Positions 19,336 through 28,898 of a stretch of DNA of 56,852 nt are shown here, piece after piece. Positions within the stretch are counted from its first letter, which is position 1, and each line of letters starts with the position of its first letter. Made by a program: the position numbers and the translations under genes. The notes below the pieces were generated by a model. It was given only the letters and a program-made list of their open reading frames with translations. It made no database searches and was not told where the DNA came from. The stretch lies in assembly GCA_019456405.1 (NCBI GenBank), contig WJXM01000032.1, positions 1 to 56,852 on the forward strand, read 5' to 3'. Source of the DNA: Ferrovum sp. GTDB taxonomy: Bacteria > Pseudomonadota > Gammaproteobacteria > Burkholderiales > Ferrovaceae.

Positions 19336-19809
19336 ATGCTGAAAACTGGACAACCGGCTCCGGGTTTTGAATTGCCCGATGCAGGGATGGAAATGGTTTC
19401 CCTTAATGGCTACCTGGGGCAGTGGATCGTCGTGCTTTTTTTCTATGCGCGAGATGCGTTGCCTCAATGTCGCGAGGAGGCCATCGGTTTTAGTGACCGG
19501 GAAGAGGACTTTGACCGCTTTGGTGCCAAGGTGCTGGGTGTTTCCCAGGATGATGTGCTGTGTCACGCAGACTTTTGTGAGGCTCATGGCTTGAATGCCC
19601 GACTCCTGTCGGATGTGGAAGGAGAAGTTTGTCAACGTTACGATGTCCTGCGCGAGAGGGAATTGGGTGGGCAGAAGCGCTCCTGTGTCGATCGTATCAC
19701 CTACATCATCGATCGCCAGGGGGTGGTTCGTTTTGCAGTAGCGGTGAACAACAACCGCGACCATGTGGTCGAAGTGTTGAATCTTGTCAAGGAACTTAAT
19801 CGATCATGA
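19336..19809 (+). CDS. Bcp/PrxQ-like peroxiredoxin with altered active site
   Basis: A 157-aa thioredoxin-fold protein of the AhpC/TSA-Bcp group: GQPAPGFELPD near the N-terminus, FFYARDALPQC at the peroxidatic position, GVSQDD, and TYIIDRQGVVRF. The usual Bcp active site is [KR]D-x-T-P-G-C-T; here it reads RDALPQCR, so the Thr and Gly flanking the Cys are replaced. The Cys itself is kept. Two further cysteines (LCHADFC) could act as resolving residues. Its stop overlaps the slyD start by 4 bp. Peroxide reduction is expected but may be altered. Confidence 0.75.
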   Translation: MLKTGQPAPGFELPDAGMEMVSLNGYLGQWIVVLFFYARDALPQCREEAIGFSDREEDFDRFGAKVLGVSQDDVLCHADFCEAHGLNARLLSDVEGEVCQRYDVLRERELGGQKRSCVDRITYIIDRQGVVRFAVAVNNNRDHVVEVLNLVKELNRS

Positions 19810-20282
19810 TTATCGCAAAGAATTCAGTCGTCACGCTCGCTTTTGTATTGCGGGACGATCAGGGGGTGTTGCTGGAAGAAAGTGACCCCACCATCAGTTA
19901 CCTGCACGGGGGCTATGACGGCATTTTTCCGTTGGTGGAAGAAACGCTGGAGGGGCAGGAGGAAGGGTTTTCCTGCACGGTAACGATGACGCCGGATATG
20001 GCCTTTGGGGAGTACGACCCTACTTTGCGCAGAACGGAGCCACGTTCGCTGTTTCCCTCTCAGGTCAAAGTGGGGATGCAGTTTCAAGGAGAGGGAGAAG
20101 GAGATCAAAATTGGCTGTTTGCGGTAACTGCAGTCACGGACGAAACGGTAACGCTGGACGGGAATCATCCGTTGGTTGGTAAGACATTGGTGTTTGACTG
20201 TACGGTGAAAGGAGTGCGCCGTGCCAGTGCGGAAGAAGTGGAACATGGCCACATTCATGGAGAACATGGCCATCACCATTGA
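19806..20282 (+). CDS. slyD: SlyD-like FKBP peptidyl-prolyl isomerase
   Basis: A 158-aa FKBP-type isomerase/chaperone: N-terminal FKBP half (VVTLAFVLRDDQGVLLEES), the inserted IF domain (FGEYDP...RSLFPSQVKVG), then NHPLVGKTLVFDCTVKGVR, the conserved return strand. The C-terminus is histidine-rich (HGHIHGEHGHHH), as in metal-binding SlyD that helps nickel enzyme maturation. It starts in a 4-bp overlap with the peroxiredoxin gene, so the pair is an operon. The tail is shorter than in E. coli. Confidence 0.9.
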   Translation: MIIAKNSVVTLAFVLRDDQGVLLEESDPTISYLHGGYDGIFPLVEETLEGQEEGFSCTVTMTPDMAFGEYDPTLRRTEPRSLFPSQVKVGMQFQGEGEGDQNWLFAVTAVTDETVTLDGNHPLVGKTLVFDCTVKGVRRASAEEVEHGHIHGEHGHHH

Positions 20283-20286
20283 AAAA

Positions 20287-20754
20287 TCAGTTGGTTTTTA
20301 GATAGGCTGGCCAAGGAGTCCCCAGTTCGTTCTGGGTCAGACTTGGGCTCTGGAACAGGGTCCACTTGCCGATCAGACCCTTGGACCAGATCCCCAAGAC
20401 CAGTTGACCATCGCGATATTCGCAACGGTAGGTGGCGGGTATCGTGGTCGTTCCCGTGCCAAACGGAACCCCGGTGAGGTCTGCATCGGTCTCGATGATG
20501 ACGCCATCCACCGTGCGCAGGATGCGCTCATGGATGTTTTTGGCGGCATTGCCCGGCGAGGCATTCAGCATGCTCACTGGGCAGGCGGCTTGCATGGCTT
20601 CCAGTTCCAGTCCCGGTTTATTGGCGATCTCCCGTTGGGCAGCGTGCGCCAACTTGAGTTCGTCGGGGTAAGGTTCGCCAGCTTGGGCAATGAGCGGGGC
20701 TGCCGTCAGCAAGGCCAGAATGACCAGCGCCGAGCGTAGTGTGGGTGCAGACAT
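20287..20754 (-). CDS. Secreted protein of unknown function
   Basis: A 155-aa protein with a clear signal peptide (residues 1-26, cleavage after AQA-GE). The mature part has two cysteines (AACPV and YRCEYRDG) that could form a disulfide, and strands typical of a small beta-rich periplasmic domain. I do not recognise the family. The ATG at 20754 is chosen for GGAG 8 bp upstream. It is convergent with slyD, with only 4 bp between the stops. Confidence 0.6.
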   Translation of the reverse strand: MSAPTLRSALVILALLTAAPLIAQAGEPYPDELKLAHAAQREIANKPGLELEAMQAACPVSMLNASPGNAAKNIHERILRTVDGVIIETDADLTGVPFGTGTTTIPATYRCEYRDGQLVLGIWSKGLIGKWTLFQSPSLTQNELGTPWPAYLKTN

Positions 20755-20960
20755 AGGAGTTCTCCAGATCAGATCGTTATCGAGGGTGCGGCGAGGGAGT
20801 GGTAATGACCCGACCGTCACTCCCGTGAGGCGATTCTACTGCATCTGTGATCAATCGTGCAGCGAGAAAACCGTGAGAAAAGAAGATATGCAAATTTTCT
20901 CTCTTACGGTCATAATGACACAGTCAATTTCTCCCTGTTCCACCGTGCGTAGATTACAGG

Positions 20961-22838
20961 ATGCCTCAACACATGAATGAAGAGTCGGTCGTTCCAGATA
21001 CCATTGCCGAAGATTCTCTGTTGCTTCAGATTCGTGCTTTGGGGCACCTGCCTTCTCCTTCCTCCACCGCCCTGCGCCTTTATGCATTGATCCAGTCGGA
21101 TGACGTGGATTTGCACAAAATGGCTGAAGTGATCAAAGGGGATGTGGCGCTGACCGTGCGTTTGATCCGTTTGGCCAATCGTCCGGGAAGGACTCCTGGC
21201 CGTCCGGTGGCTTCCATTGAAGAAGGGTTGATGCGCCTCGGACTCAAAACCGTGGCAGGATTGGCCGTGGGCATGTCGGTGATCGATGACGCAGTCGCCT
21301 CGAGTGCGCCTGATGATCGTGCTTATTTGGCGTTGTGCCGTCATTCTCTGGCGGCGGCTGTGCTGGCAGAGTGGATGTGTGATCGTCCCGAAGTCCCTGC
21401 CAGTGCCGCTGACCTTTTTACCTGCGCTCTGCTGGCAAGGATCGGACAATTGGCCCTGTTGCGTTTCTACCCGGAGCCTTACCCGGCACTGATTCGTTTA
21501 CAGCAGAATACCCATGAATTGCTGGATGCAGAGCGGCAACAACTGGGCATCGATCATCAAGTGATCACTCTGGCGTTGCTGCAGGAATGGGGATTTCCTG
21601 ATCCGCTGACGGAGGCCATTCGAATTTCCGAGGCGGAACCTGAATTGCGGGTAGGTAATGACCGTGGTCACATCATGGCGCAAATTCTCAGTTTTGCCTG
21701 GGAGGCTGCCCCTGCATTGATTTCCCGTCGTACTGAGGAGATCGCGCGGCATTTGGAACATGGCCTGGCCCTGTTGGGGCAAAGCGCGCTGAAGGAAGAA
21801 CTGTCCGGCATGGTTGAAACCCTCGTCCGGCACTGGCTTGAATGGGATTCTCCCCAACAAGGGCATGATAGTTCTGCGCGCATTGCCCCGGATATCGGTG
21901 ATGCGGAGGTTGCCGCCCAACTCTTGCTCGTGGGGGTCCCTGCGGTCATGCGTCAGTCATGGGAATCAACATTCACTGAACGGGGTTATGGCGTTTTGAG
22001 CGTGGATTCCTGGGAGGCGGTGACGGCTCAGATGACCAATGAACGGGTGGGGTTTCTGATTCTTTGGAAGGATGAACCCCACATTTTTGGTGAACCAGAA
22101 AAAAGATTGTTTGCCTCCTGGGTGGGTGAGGAACGCCGGGCGATTGTGGTGCTGGTTCCCGAGATGAGCGCACCCTTTTCCCATGAACTTTTGGAAATCG
22201 GAGCGGACGTCGTACTTCCCTGCACGGTATCAGCCACGCTGCTGAGTGCCCAGTTGGCGCGTTTGGAAGACAAGTTGGTGGTGGCGAGAAACCTCGAAGA
22301 GGAACGGTCTGCGCATCGCAAGTTGTTGTCCGAACTGGTATTGACGACGCGTAAATTACATTTGCAGACTTTGACCGATCCACTCACGGGGCTGGCCAAC
22401 CGACGCATGGCGGAGGCCTTCCTGAAACGCCACTGGTCCATGGTGGAACGCCGCAATCTCTCTTTGGGATGTCTTATTATCGATCTCGACGACTTCAAGC
22501 GAATCAACGATAAATTTGGACACGATGCCGGAGATGCCGCTCTTCGTGCTTTTGCTGCCATTCTCAAGGAGAATGTCCGTCAGGAAGACTTGGCGGTTCG
22601 TTTGGGTGGAGATGAGTTTCTGGTGGTATGTCCCCTGGCACAAGTTCCTCATCTGGAATATCTGCGCAAGCGCCTGATCGAATTCGCACATCGGTTGAAA
22701 CTGGAAACAGGCCCTTTGTCGTGTTCCATCGGATTCGCCGAAAGTGATCGAAATACCATGAAGTCTCCGTCTGAATTATTGAAGCAGGCGGACGAACATT
22801 TGATGCGGCTGAAACGAAGTCGCCCCGGAAAAGGGTGA
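20961..22838 (+). CDS. HDOD - pseudo-receiver - GGDEF diguanylate cyclase
   Basis: A 625-aa signalling protein. Residues about 20-230 form an HDOD domain (DVALTVRLIRLAN and LMRLGLKTV motifs). Residues about 310-430 look like a receiver fold (LLLVGVPAVMRQSW...) without the phosphoacceptor aspartate pattern. Then a coiled linker leads to a GGDEF domain with intact RLGGDEF (about residue 550) and an inhibitory I-site RQED five residues before it, so c-di-GMP synthesis with product inhibition is expected. No EAL partner is intact in the window. Input signal unknown. Confidence 0.85.
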   Translation: MPQHMNEESVVPDTIAEDSLLLQIRALGHLPSPSSTALRLYALIQSDDVDLHKMAEVIKGDVALTVRLIRLANRPGRTPGRPVASIEEGLMRLGLKTVAGLAVGMSVIDDAVASSAPDDRAYLALCRHSLAAAVLAEWMCDRPEVPASAADLFTCALLARIGQLALLRFYPEPYPALIRLQQNTHELLDAERQQLGIDHQVITLALLQEWGFPDPLTEAIRISEAEPELRVGNDRGHIMAQILSFAWEAAPALISRRTEEIARHLEHGLALLGQSALKEELSGMVETLVRHWLEWDSPQQGHDSSARIAPDIGDAEVAAQLLLVGVPAVMRQSWESTFTERGYGVLSVDSWEAVTAQMTNERVGFLILWKDEPHIFGEPEKRLFASWVGEERRAIVVLVPEMSAPFSHELLEIGADVVLPCTVSATLLSAQLARLEDKLVVARNLEEERSAHRKLLSELVLTTRKLHLQTLTDPLTGLANRRMAEAFLKRHWSMVERRNLSLGCLIIDLDDFKRINDKFGHDAGDAALRAFAAILKENVRQEDLAVRLGGDEFLVVCPLAQVPHLEYLRKRLIEFAHRLKLETGPLSCSIGFAESDRNTMKSPSELLKQADEHLMRLKRSRPGKG

Positions 22839-22991
22839 TTGCCGGACGAACGGATAAGGTTTGGTGATTATGGCGATTAGAATTATTGAATTTATTTATG
22901 CTTTATTTCCTTATAGTATGTTCGACAGCAACAAAATAACAAGTTCAACAGCAAGACCCCTGAGTCGCAGTTAACCTGATGGAGGAAAACC

Positions 22992-24413
22992 ATGTCAGTG
23001 AAGAAATACAATGCTGGTGTCAAGGAATATCGCCAGACCTACTGGACCCCTGAATACACCCCCAAAGACACGGATTTGTTGGCGTGTTTTAAAATCACCC
23101 CGCAGCCTGGAGTGGACCGCGAGGAAGTGGCCGCTGCCGTGGCCGCCGAGTCATCCACCGGGACCTGGACTACGGTGTGGACCGACCTCTTGACCGATCT
23201 GGACCATTACAAGGGGCGTGCCTATAAAATTGAAGATGTCCCCGGAGACGATACCTGTTATTACGCTTTTGTGGCGTACCCCATTGACCTCTTCGAAGAA
23301 GGGTCAGTGGTCAACGTGTTGACTTCGTTGGTGGGTAATGTGTTTGGCTTCAAGGCATTGCGTGCTCTTCGTCTGGAAGATGTACGCTTCCCCATTGCTT
23401 ATGTCATGACCTGTGGCGGTCCTCCTCATGGGATTCAGGTAGAACGGGATGTGATGAACAAATATGGTCGACCCATGCTGGGTTGTACCATCAAGCCCAA
23501 ACTGGGTCTGTCCGCCAAGAACTACGGTCGTGCGGTTTACGAATGCCTGCGCGGCGGTCTGGACTTCACCAAGGACGATGAGAATGTCAATTCTCAGCCT
23601 TTCATGCGCTGGAAGCAACGGTTTGATTTCGTTATGGAAGCCATTGAAAAGGCGGAACGTGAAACCGGTGAACGCAAGGGGCACTATCTGAACGTGACGG
23701 CGCCCACGCCGGAAGAAATGTACAAACGTGCGGAGTATGCCCGGGATATCGGCGCTCCGATCATCATGCACGATTACCTGACCGGGGGGCTGACGGCCAA
23801 TACCGGGTTGGCCAACTGGTGTCGGGACAATGGAGTGCTCTTGCACATCCACCGGGCCATGCACGCGGTGCTCGACCGTAACCCCCATCATGGGATTCAC
23901 TTCCGTGTGTTGACCAAGGTTCTGCGTCTGTCCGGTGGGGATCACCTCCACTCGGGTACCGTGGTGGGCAAACTGGAAGGTGACCGCGATGCCACGTTGG
24001 GCTGGATCGACATCATGCGCGACAGTTATGTCAAGGAAGATCGCAAGCGCGGCATCTTCTTTGATCAGGATTGGGGTTCCATGCCCGGTGTCTTGCCAGT
24101 GGCCTCTGGTGGAATTCACGTCTGGCACATGCCAGCCCTCGTGACTATTTTTGGAGATGATTCGGTTCTGCAGTTTGGTGGAGGCACCTTGGGTCACCCC
24201 TGGGGTAACGCGGCCGGGGCAGCAGCCAACCGCGTGGCACTGGAAGCCTGCGTGGAAGCCCGCAATCAGGGAATTGCCATCGAGAAGGAAGGCAAGGCTG
24301 TATTGACCAAGGCTGCCGAACACAGTCCCGAACTGAAGATCGCCATGGAAACCTGGAAAGAAATCAAGTTCGAGTTCGATACTGTGGACAAACTGGACGT
24401 GGCCCACAAGTAA
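22992..24413 (+). CDS. cbbL: RuBisCO large subunit, form IA
   Basis: A 473-aa catalytic subunit fixing CO2 onto ribulose-1,5-bisphosphate. Catalytic lysine K168 (TIKPKLG), carbamylated K194 with its metal ligands (GLDFTKDDE), and loop-6 K327 (GTVVGKLEG) are all intact. The N-terminus [21 protein letters not shown] is of the form I proteobacterial type. A GGAGG ribosome site lies 7 bp upstream. It heads a cbbLS-QO operon, typical of non-carboxysomal form IAq enzymes; no carboxysome genes or cbbR are in the window. The 150-bp leader is AT-rich with a TATAGT box near 22913. Confidence 0.97.
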   Translation: MSVKKYNAGVKEYRQTYWTPEYTPKDTDLLACFKITPQPGVDREEVAAAVAAESSTGTWTTVWTDLLTDLDHYKGRAYKIEDVPGDDTCYYAFVAYPIDLFEEGSVVNVLTSLVGNVFGFKALRALRLEDVRFPIAYVMTCGGPPHGIQVERDVMNKYGRPMLGCTIKPKLGLSAKNYGRAVYECLRGGLDFTKDDENVNSQPFMRWKQRFDFVMEAIEKAERETGERKGHYLNVTAPTPEEMYKRAEYARDIGAPIIMHDYLTGGLTANTGLANWCRDNGVLLHIHRAMHAVLDRNPHHGIHFRVLTKVLRLSGGDHLHSGTVVGKLEGDRDATLGWIDIMRDSYVKEDRKRGIFFDQDWGSMPGVLPVASGGIHVWHMPALVTIFGDDSVLQFGGGTLGHPWGNAAGAAANRVALEACVEARNQGIAIEKEGKAVLTKAAEHSPELKIAMETWKEIKFEFDTVDKLDVAHK

Positions 24414-24477
24414 TGGTGCCTTATGCTGTATGGCCCCAGAGCCATACAGCCCTGCAAACTAATTTGAGGAATGACTC

Positions 24478-24834
24478 ATGAGTGAAGTAATGGATTACAA
24501 GTCGCGCTTGAGCGACCCTGCCAGCCGCAAGTTTGAAACTTTTTCCTACTTGCCCGCCATGAATGCGGAAGAAATTCGCAAGCAGGTGGAGTACCTGGTA
24601 AAGAAGGGATGGAACCCGGCCATTGAACACATCGAACCCGAGTACCTGATGGATTCTTACTGGTACATGTGGAAATTGCCGATGTTTGGCGAAACTGATG
24701 TGGAAAAAGTGTTGGCAGAAGCCGAAGCTTGTCATAAAGCCAATCCCGAAAATCATGTGCGCTTGATTGGCTACGATAATTTCAGTCAGTCCCAGGGCGC
24801 ATCCATGGTGATTTTCCGCGGCAAGACTGTTTGA
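24478..24834 (+). CDS. cbbS: RuBisCO small subunit
   Basis: A 118-aa small subunit: [24 protein letters not shown], the conserved Y-W-M-W-K-L-P-M-F helix-strand region, and the closing [20 protein letters not shown]. Eight copies cap the L8 core. It is 64 bp after cbbL and has a GAGGAATGACTC ribosome site. A strong terminator follows at once (24856-24893). Confidence 0.97.
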   Translation: MSEVMDYKSRLSDPASRKFETFSYLPAMNAEEIRKQVEYLVKKGWNPAIEHIEPEYLMDSYWYMWKLPMFGETDVEKVLAEAEACHKANPENHVRLIGYDNFSQSQGASMVIFRGKTV

Positions 24835-24855
24835 CGGGGGGAAGTCCTCATCTCT

Positions 24856-24893
24856 GCCCCCGTGACCTCGACAGCGAGGGACGGGGGCTTTTT
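24856..24893 (+). terminator. Rho-independent terminator between cbbS and cbbQ
   Basis: A perfect-looking long hairpin: GCCCCCGT and CCTCG arms pair with CGAGG and ACGGGGGC around an ACAG loop, followed by TTTTT. It lies 22 bp after the cbbS stop and 73 bp before cbbQ. It should make cbbLS mRNA far more abundant than cbbQO mRNA, matching the need for few activase molecules per RuBisCO. Confidence 0.88.
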
Positions 24894-24965
24894 GTTGGCG
24901 GGTCTCTCTTTCTTTGGTTGGTCAGGGAAGAGGCATGACCAAGGATTAGATTAAGGAATCATTCC

Positions 24966-25769
24966 ATGAGCGACATCATTTCGCAGTATCGAATTTCCAC
25001 GGCCCCCTATTATCGTCCGGTGGCAGACGAAGTGGAACTGTTTCAGGCTGCCTATAGCGTGCGTATGCCCATGATGCTCAAAGGCCCAACGGGTTGTGGT
25101 AAAACCCGTTTCGTCGAGTACATGGCCTACACCTTGGGGAAACCCCTGATTACGGTGGCCTGCAACGAAGACATGACCGCATCCGATCTGGTCGGACGCT
25201 TTCTGCTGGATGCCAACGGTACCCGTTGGCAGGATGGACCGCTTGCCATTGCCGCACGGTATGGTGCCCTCTGTTATCTGGATGAAGTGGTAGAGGCGCG
25301 CCAGGATACCACGGTGGTGATTCACCCACTGACGGACAATCGGCGTGTGCTTCCTTTGGAAAAAAAGGGCGAATTGATCAGGGCCCATGCCGACTTCCAA
25401 CTGGTGATTTCTTATAATCCCGGTTATCAGAGTTTGATGAAGGATCTCAAGCAGTCGACCAAACAGCGTTTTGGAGCGTTGGACTTCAATTATCCCGCCC
25501 ACGATGTTGAAACGGAAATCATTGCCCATGAAACCGGGGTTACAGTGGAGGTGGCCAGTAAATTGGTCTCGATCGCGGAACGGGCCCGTAACCTGAAAGG
25601 GCACGGACTGGATGAAGGGATCTCCACCCGGATGCTGATCTACGCTGGAAGTTTGATTATCGCTGGGGTGGATGCCAAAAATGCCTGCCGCGTGGCGCTG
25701 GTCCGTCCCATTACCGATGATCCGGACATGCGTGATGCCCTCGATGCGGCGGTTATGACCTTCTTTTGA
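24966..25769 (+). CDS. cbbQ: RuBisCO activase AAA+ subunit CbbQ
   Basis: A 267-aa MoxR-class AAA+ ATPase. Walker A is GPTGCGKT (about residues 41-48), Walker B region is [13 protein letters not shown], and [12 protein letters not shown] is the sensor 1/pore area. With CbbO it forms a complex that removes inhibitory sugar phosphates from RuBisCO active sites. Start ATG has AAGGAA upstream. The cbbO start follows 15 bp after its stop. Confidence 0.95.
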   Translation: MSDIISQYRISTAPYYRPVADEVELFQAAYSVRMPMMLKGPTGCGKTRFVEYMAYTLGKPLITVACNEDMTASDLVGRFLLDANGTRWQDGPLAIAARYGALCYLDEVVEARQDTTVVIHPLTDNRRVLPLEKKGELIRAHADFQLVISYNPGYQSLMKDLKQSTKQRFGALDFNYPAHDVETEIIAHETGVTVEVASKLVSIAERARNLKGHGLDEGISTRMLIYAGSLIIAGVDAKNACRVALVRPITDDPDMRDALDAAVMTFF

Positions 25770-25783
25770 GGAGTGGAAGAACC

Positions 25784-28108
25784 ATGGCGATCCATCTCGA
25801 AGATTATCAGGAGTTACTGGCTGATTTGTCTCCATCCTGTCAGCAAGGGTTGCGCGATGAGTGGCATGAGGCCACTCGGGCACTTTCGGCACGGGGCCTG
25901 GACAACTACCTCAAGGGAACGGCTGCCTTGCAGCATCTGGGGCGCGGCCATGAACTGGTCCTGAGTTGGATTGAAGTGGCCCCCCAGGTGGCAAGGGCTG
26001 TGGGCGAGGAATGCTTGACGGATCTCGTACAGATTGCTCTGGGATTTTCATCACGAACCTCTGGAACGGTGATCGAGCGCTTGTTGGGAACGGCTCCCGT
26101 AGCGGCCAATCGGTTGGGGGACGCCGACCTGTTTCAGTCCTACCTCCAGTTTCTTAATCATCTCCTGGGCCAGGCTCCCCGTGGGGTTCGTCCCATGCTC
26201 GACAATCTGGAAGTATTGCTGAACCAGTTGACGTTGGGAGGGCTACGCCGCTGGGCGACGTGGGGAGCCCACGCTCATCGCACCAACTATGAAGCGCAGA
26301 TCGAGTATTTTGGATTGGCCTCCAAAGAATCACTGGCCATGTTGCAAAAAGAACGCAAAGGGACCCTGTTCATCGATATTCAGCGACGGATCAATATGTA
26401 TCTGCGTGCTTTGTGGGGGCGGGATTTCTTCATGCGTCCCACCTCTGGAGACTATGAACGAAGGGAAGGGTACAAACCTTACATCGAGAGTTACTTCTTT
26501 CATGTGCCCGATGCCTTCGATGACCATGAGGGCGTTTCCGGCCTCGGTTTGTACCGTGCCGCGGCTGCCCATTGCGCCGCTCATTGGGAGGCGACTACAG
26601 CCCCGATTTCGGCTGAAAACCTGAATCCTCTGCAGATGGCGTTGATCGAGATTATCGAGGACGCGCGCGTAGAAACCCTGGCCATTCGGCGTTTTCCTGG
26701 GCTGGAGCAATTGTGGGCCCAGTGTCATCATACCGAGGCATACCAGGGCTCGAGCGCAGGGGATTATTTCAACCGTCTGAGTCGGGCTCTGCTGGATTCC
26801 ACCTATCAGGATCCCGACCCTTGGGTAGCAGAAGGACGACTCTTGTTTGCCCAGGCAGAAAACCTGAACGATCACCAGGTTTCCTGGGATATTGGCGTTT
26901 CCCTGGCCCACACCTTCCGGGCCAAAAATATCGCTTACAATCCACGCACGGATGGACAACGTCCTATTTATCGGGATGACAATCGTTTCATCTGGAATTT
27001 TGAAGGGTTTGATTTCGAGGCGGCTCTGGCCGCAGGGTATGATCAACCTCGTCAGGTGCGGCGCAAGGTCAATTTGATGGAAATGGTCAATGAGATCGAT
27101 ACAGAACTGGCTGGGGATGATGCTCAGGAAATTTGGGTACTGGGTACGGAACTCTTTCCTTATGAGGATACGGGTGTCAGTTTCAATGAACTGGAAGGCA
27201 AGGAACCCGTTTCGGATCCGTTTCATTATGCGGAGTGGGATTATCAGATTCAACTCGAGCGTCCCTCCTGGGTGACTGTTCTGGAACGCCACTCCAAGCG
27301 AGGGGACCTGGCGCTTATCGAGGACATCGCTTTTCGCAACAAGCGTCTGATTGCACGCATGAAGTTCATTCTGGATGCGATGCAACCTCAAGGAGTGACG
27401 CGTCTGCGCAAATTGGAGGAAGGAGATGATATTGACTTGAATGCGGCCATTTCCAGTACAATCGACCTGCGTATGGGAGTGCAGCCCGAACCTCGCATCA
27501 TGATGCGCAGTGTGCGCAAGGTGCGTGATATTTCGGTCATGGTTTTGCTGGATTTGTCTGAGTCGACCAATGACAAAGTGGCGGGACAGGACTATTCAGT
27601 GCTCGACCTGACGCGCGAAGCCACCGTTCTGTTGGCCGATGCCATCCACAGGGTGGGGGATCCCTTCGCGATCCATGGATTCTGTTCCGATGGTCGACAC
27701 GGAGTGTCCTACTATCGTTTCAAGGATTTTGATCAGGATTATGATGATCTTCCCAAAGAACGGCTGGCGGGCATGAAGGGGCAACTGTCCACGCGCATGG
27801 GCGCCGCCATTCGTCATGCGGTACAGCATTTGAAGGAACAACGCTCGGCCAAAAAGTTGTTATTGGTGTTGACGGATGGAGAACCCGCCGATGTGGATGT
27901 ACGCGATCCCCAGTATCTTCGTCACGACACCAAAAAGGCGGTGGAAGAAGCAGGGCGTTCGGGGATCATGACCTACTGCTTGAGTCTCGATCCACGGGCA
28001 GACCAGTATGTTTCACGCATTTTTGGGGCCAAGAATTTTCTGGTAGTGGATCAGGTGGCGCGTCTGCCTGAGAAATTACCTTTGCTTTATGCCGGGCTGA
28101 CCCGCTGA
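25784..28108 (+). CDS. cbbO: RuBisCO activase adaptor CbbO (VWA domain)
   Basis: A 774-aa protein with a long helical N-terminal region and a C-terminal von Willebrand A domain. The MIDAS is intact: VMVLLDLSES (DxSxS) at about residue 590, with later TRMG and LVLTDGEPAD. In the known system the VWA domain contacts RuBisCO and the N-terminal part binds the CbbQ hexamer. The ATG at 25784 is preferred (GAGGAG upstream) over an in-frame start 18 bp earlier. Confidence 0.93.
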   Translation: MAIHLEDYQELLADLSPSCQQGLRDEWHEATRALSARGLDNYLKGTAALQHLGRGHELVLSWIEVAPQVARAVGEECLTDLVQIALGFSSRTSGTVIERLLGTAPVAANRLGDADLFQSYLQFLNHLLGQAPRGVRPMLDNLEVLLNQLTLGGLRRWATWGAHAHRTNYEAQIEYFGLASKESLAMLQKERKGTLFIDIQRRINMYLRALWGRDFFMRPTSGDYERREGYKPYIESYFFHVPDAFDDHEGVSGLGLYRAAAAHCAAHWEATTAPISAENLNPLQMALIEIIEDARVETLAIRRFPGLEQLWAQCHHTEAYQGSSAGDYFNRLSRALLDSTYQDPDPWVAEGRLLFAQAENLNDHQVSWDIGVSLAHTFRAKNIAYNPRTDGQRPIYRDDNRFIWNFEGFDFEAALAAGYDQPRQVRRKVNLMEMVNEIDTELAGDDAQEIWVLGTELFPYEDTGVSFNELEGKEPVSDPFHYAEWDYQIQLERPSWVTVLERHSKRGDLALIEDIAFRNKRLIARMKFILDAMQPQGVTRLRKLEEGDDIDLNAAISSTIDLRMGVQPEPRIMMRSVRKVRDISVMVLLDLSESTNDKVAGQDYSVLDLTREATVLLADAIHRVGDPFAIHGFCSDGRHGVSYYRFKDFDQDYDDLPKERLAGMKGQLSTRMGAAIRHAVQHLKEQRSAKKLLLVLTDGEPADVDVRDPQYLRHDTKKAVEEAGRSGIMTYCLSLDPRADQYVSRIFGAKNFLVVDQVARLPEKLPLLYAGLTR

Positions 28109-28124
28109 AAACACAAGGACAACT

Positions 28125-28424
28125 ATGGAACAACATTACAAAGGCGTATACTCAGATCTCAATGGGGGGATGACCCATTTGGCCCAGATCATCAAGGACG
28201 CCTGGGTGTTCGGGTTATTGCCGGAAGAGCAGGATGGCGCGGGTTGGACGGGCGGACAAATCCAGCAACTCTATGACAAGGTATCGGTAGAATGGGAGAA
28301 ATATGGACACTTGCCCAGCCGATTGACGCCCGAATTGCGTGAACGTCATCAAAGGATCCATGAAGAAGCCGTGAAACGGGCGCGCAAGGGCGGCTGGAAC
28401 CCGGAATTGGGAGAGGATGATTGA
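28125..28424 (+). CDS. Small conserved protein after cbbO (CbbN-like)
   Basis: A 99-aa soluble protein, 16 bp after cbbO, with AAGGACAACT before its ATG. It is highly charged at the C-terminus (HEEAVKRARKGGWNPELGEDD) and has a tryptophan-rich middle (DAWVFGLLPEEQDGAGWTGGQ). I recall that some nitrifier cbb operons end in a short gene after cbbO, named cbbN in Nitrosomonas; whether this is its homologue I cannot check. No known domain. Position suggests a role in RuBisCO maturation or activation. Confidence 0.75.
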   Translation: MEQHYKGVYSDLNGGMTHLAQIIKDAWVFGLLPEEQDGAGWTGGQIQQLYDKVSVEWEKYGHLPSRLTPELRERHQRIHEEAVKRARKGGWNPELGEDD

Positions 28425-28448
28425 TCGCGTCAAAAAATTATCGTCCGG

Positions 28449-28477
28449 TTGGCAGGGTTGACTTAATTGTGTATAAT
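28449..28477 (+). promoter_or_regulatory. Sigma70 promoter of rpsO
   Basis: TTGGCA (28449-28454) and TATAAT (28472-28477) are separated by exactly 17 bp, 43 bp before the rpsO start. This is the strongest consensus-like promoter I see in the core part of the window and fits a ribosomal protein gene. Confidence 0.75.
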
Positions 28478-28520
28478 CCTGTGTTTTTCAGACGCATCCC
28501 TACCGTATTTGGAGAATGAC

Positions 28521-28790
28521 ATGGCTTCCATCGCTGCTCATAAAGCGCAGATCATGAAGGACTTTCAGCGTACCCCTCAAGACACCGGTTCGACCGAGGT
28601 CCAGGTAGCACTGCTGACTCATCGCATCAATCATCTGACCGAGCACTTCAAAACCCATGTCAAGGATCACCATTCCCGTCGTGGGTTGCTCAAATTGGTC
28701 AGTCAGCGCCGTAGTTTGCTGGATTACTTCAAGCGCATCAATATGGAAGGCTATCGCCAGCTCATTACCAGTTTGGGTCTACGCAAGTAA
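28521..28790 (+). CDS. rpsO: 30S ribosomal protein S15
   Basis: An 89-aa S15 of standard length: [46 protein letters not shown] and [12 protein letters not shown] at the C-terminus. It binds 16S rRNA early in 30S assembly. I chose ATG 28521 with TTTGGAGAATGAC upstream; the longer frame from 28467 overlaps the promoter. It is followed by a terminator and by pnp, the usual order. Confidence 0.97.
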   Translation: MASIAAHKAQIMKDFQRTPQDTGSTEVQVALLTHRINHLTEHFKTHVKDHHSRRGLLKLVSQRRSLLDYFKRINMEGYRQLITSLGLRK

Positions 28791-28817
28791 CCTCAGGTGA
28801 AGAGAGGCTGGTTTGAG

Positions 28818-28851
28818 ATGCGGTGCGAGGTGATGGGCGCACCGCATTTTT
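28818..28851 (+). terminator. Terminator between rpsO and pnp
   Basis: ATGCGGTGCG pairs perfectly with CGCACCGCAT around a 10-base loop, followed by TTTTT after the stem's final bases. It lies 28 bp past rpsO. In related bacteria the rpsO-pnp boundary is also a partial terminator and RNA-processing region. Confidence 0.85.
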
Positions 28852-28898
28852 GTTTCTTATACCGAACGTAACAATCTATTGATAGTGAGGATGAACGC

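Noticed and set aside
23304-24407. 367-aa ORF antisense to cbbL
   Set aside because: A codon-bias shadow of a highly conserved gene; no start signal or family.
26330-27391. 353-aa ORF antisense to cbbO
   Set aside because: Shadow of the cbbO frame; no independent evidence.
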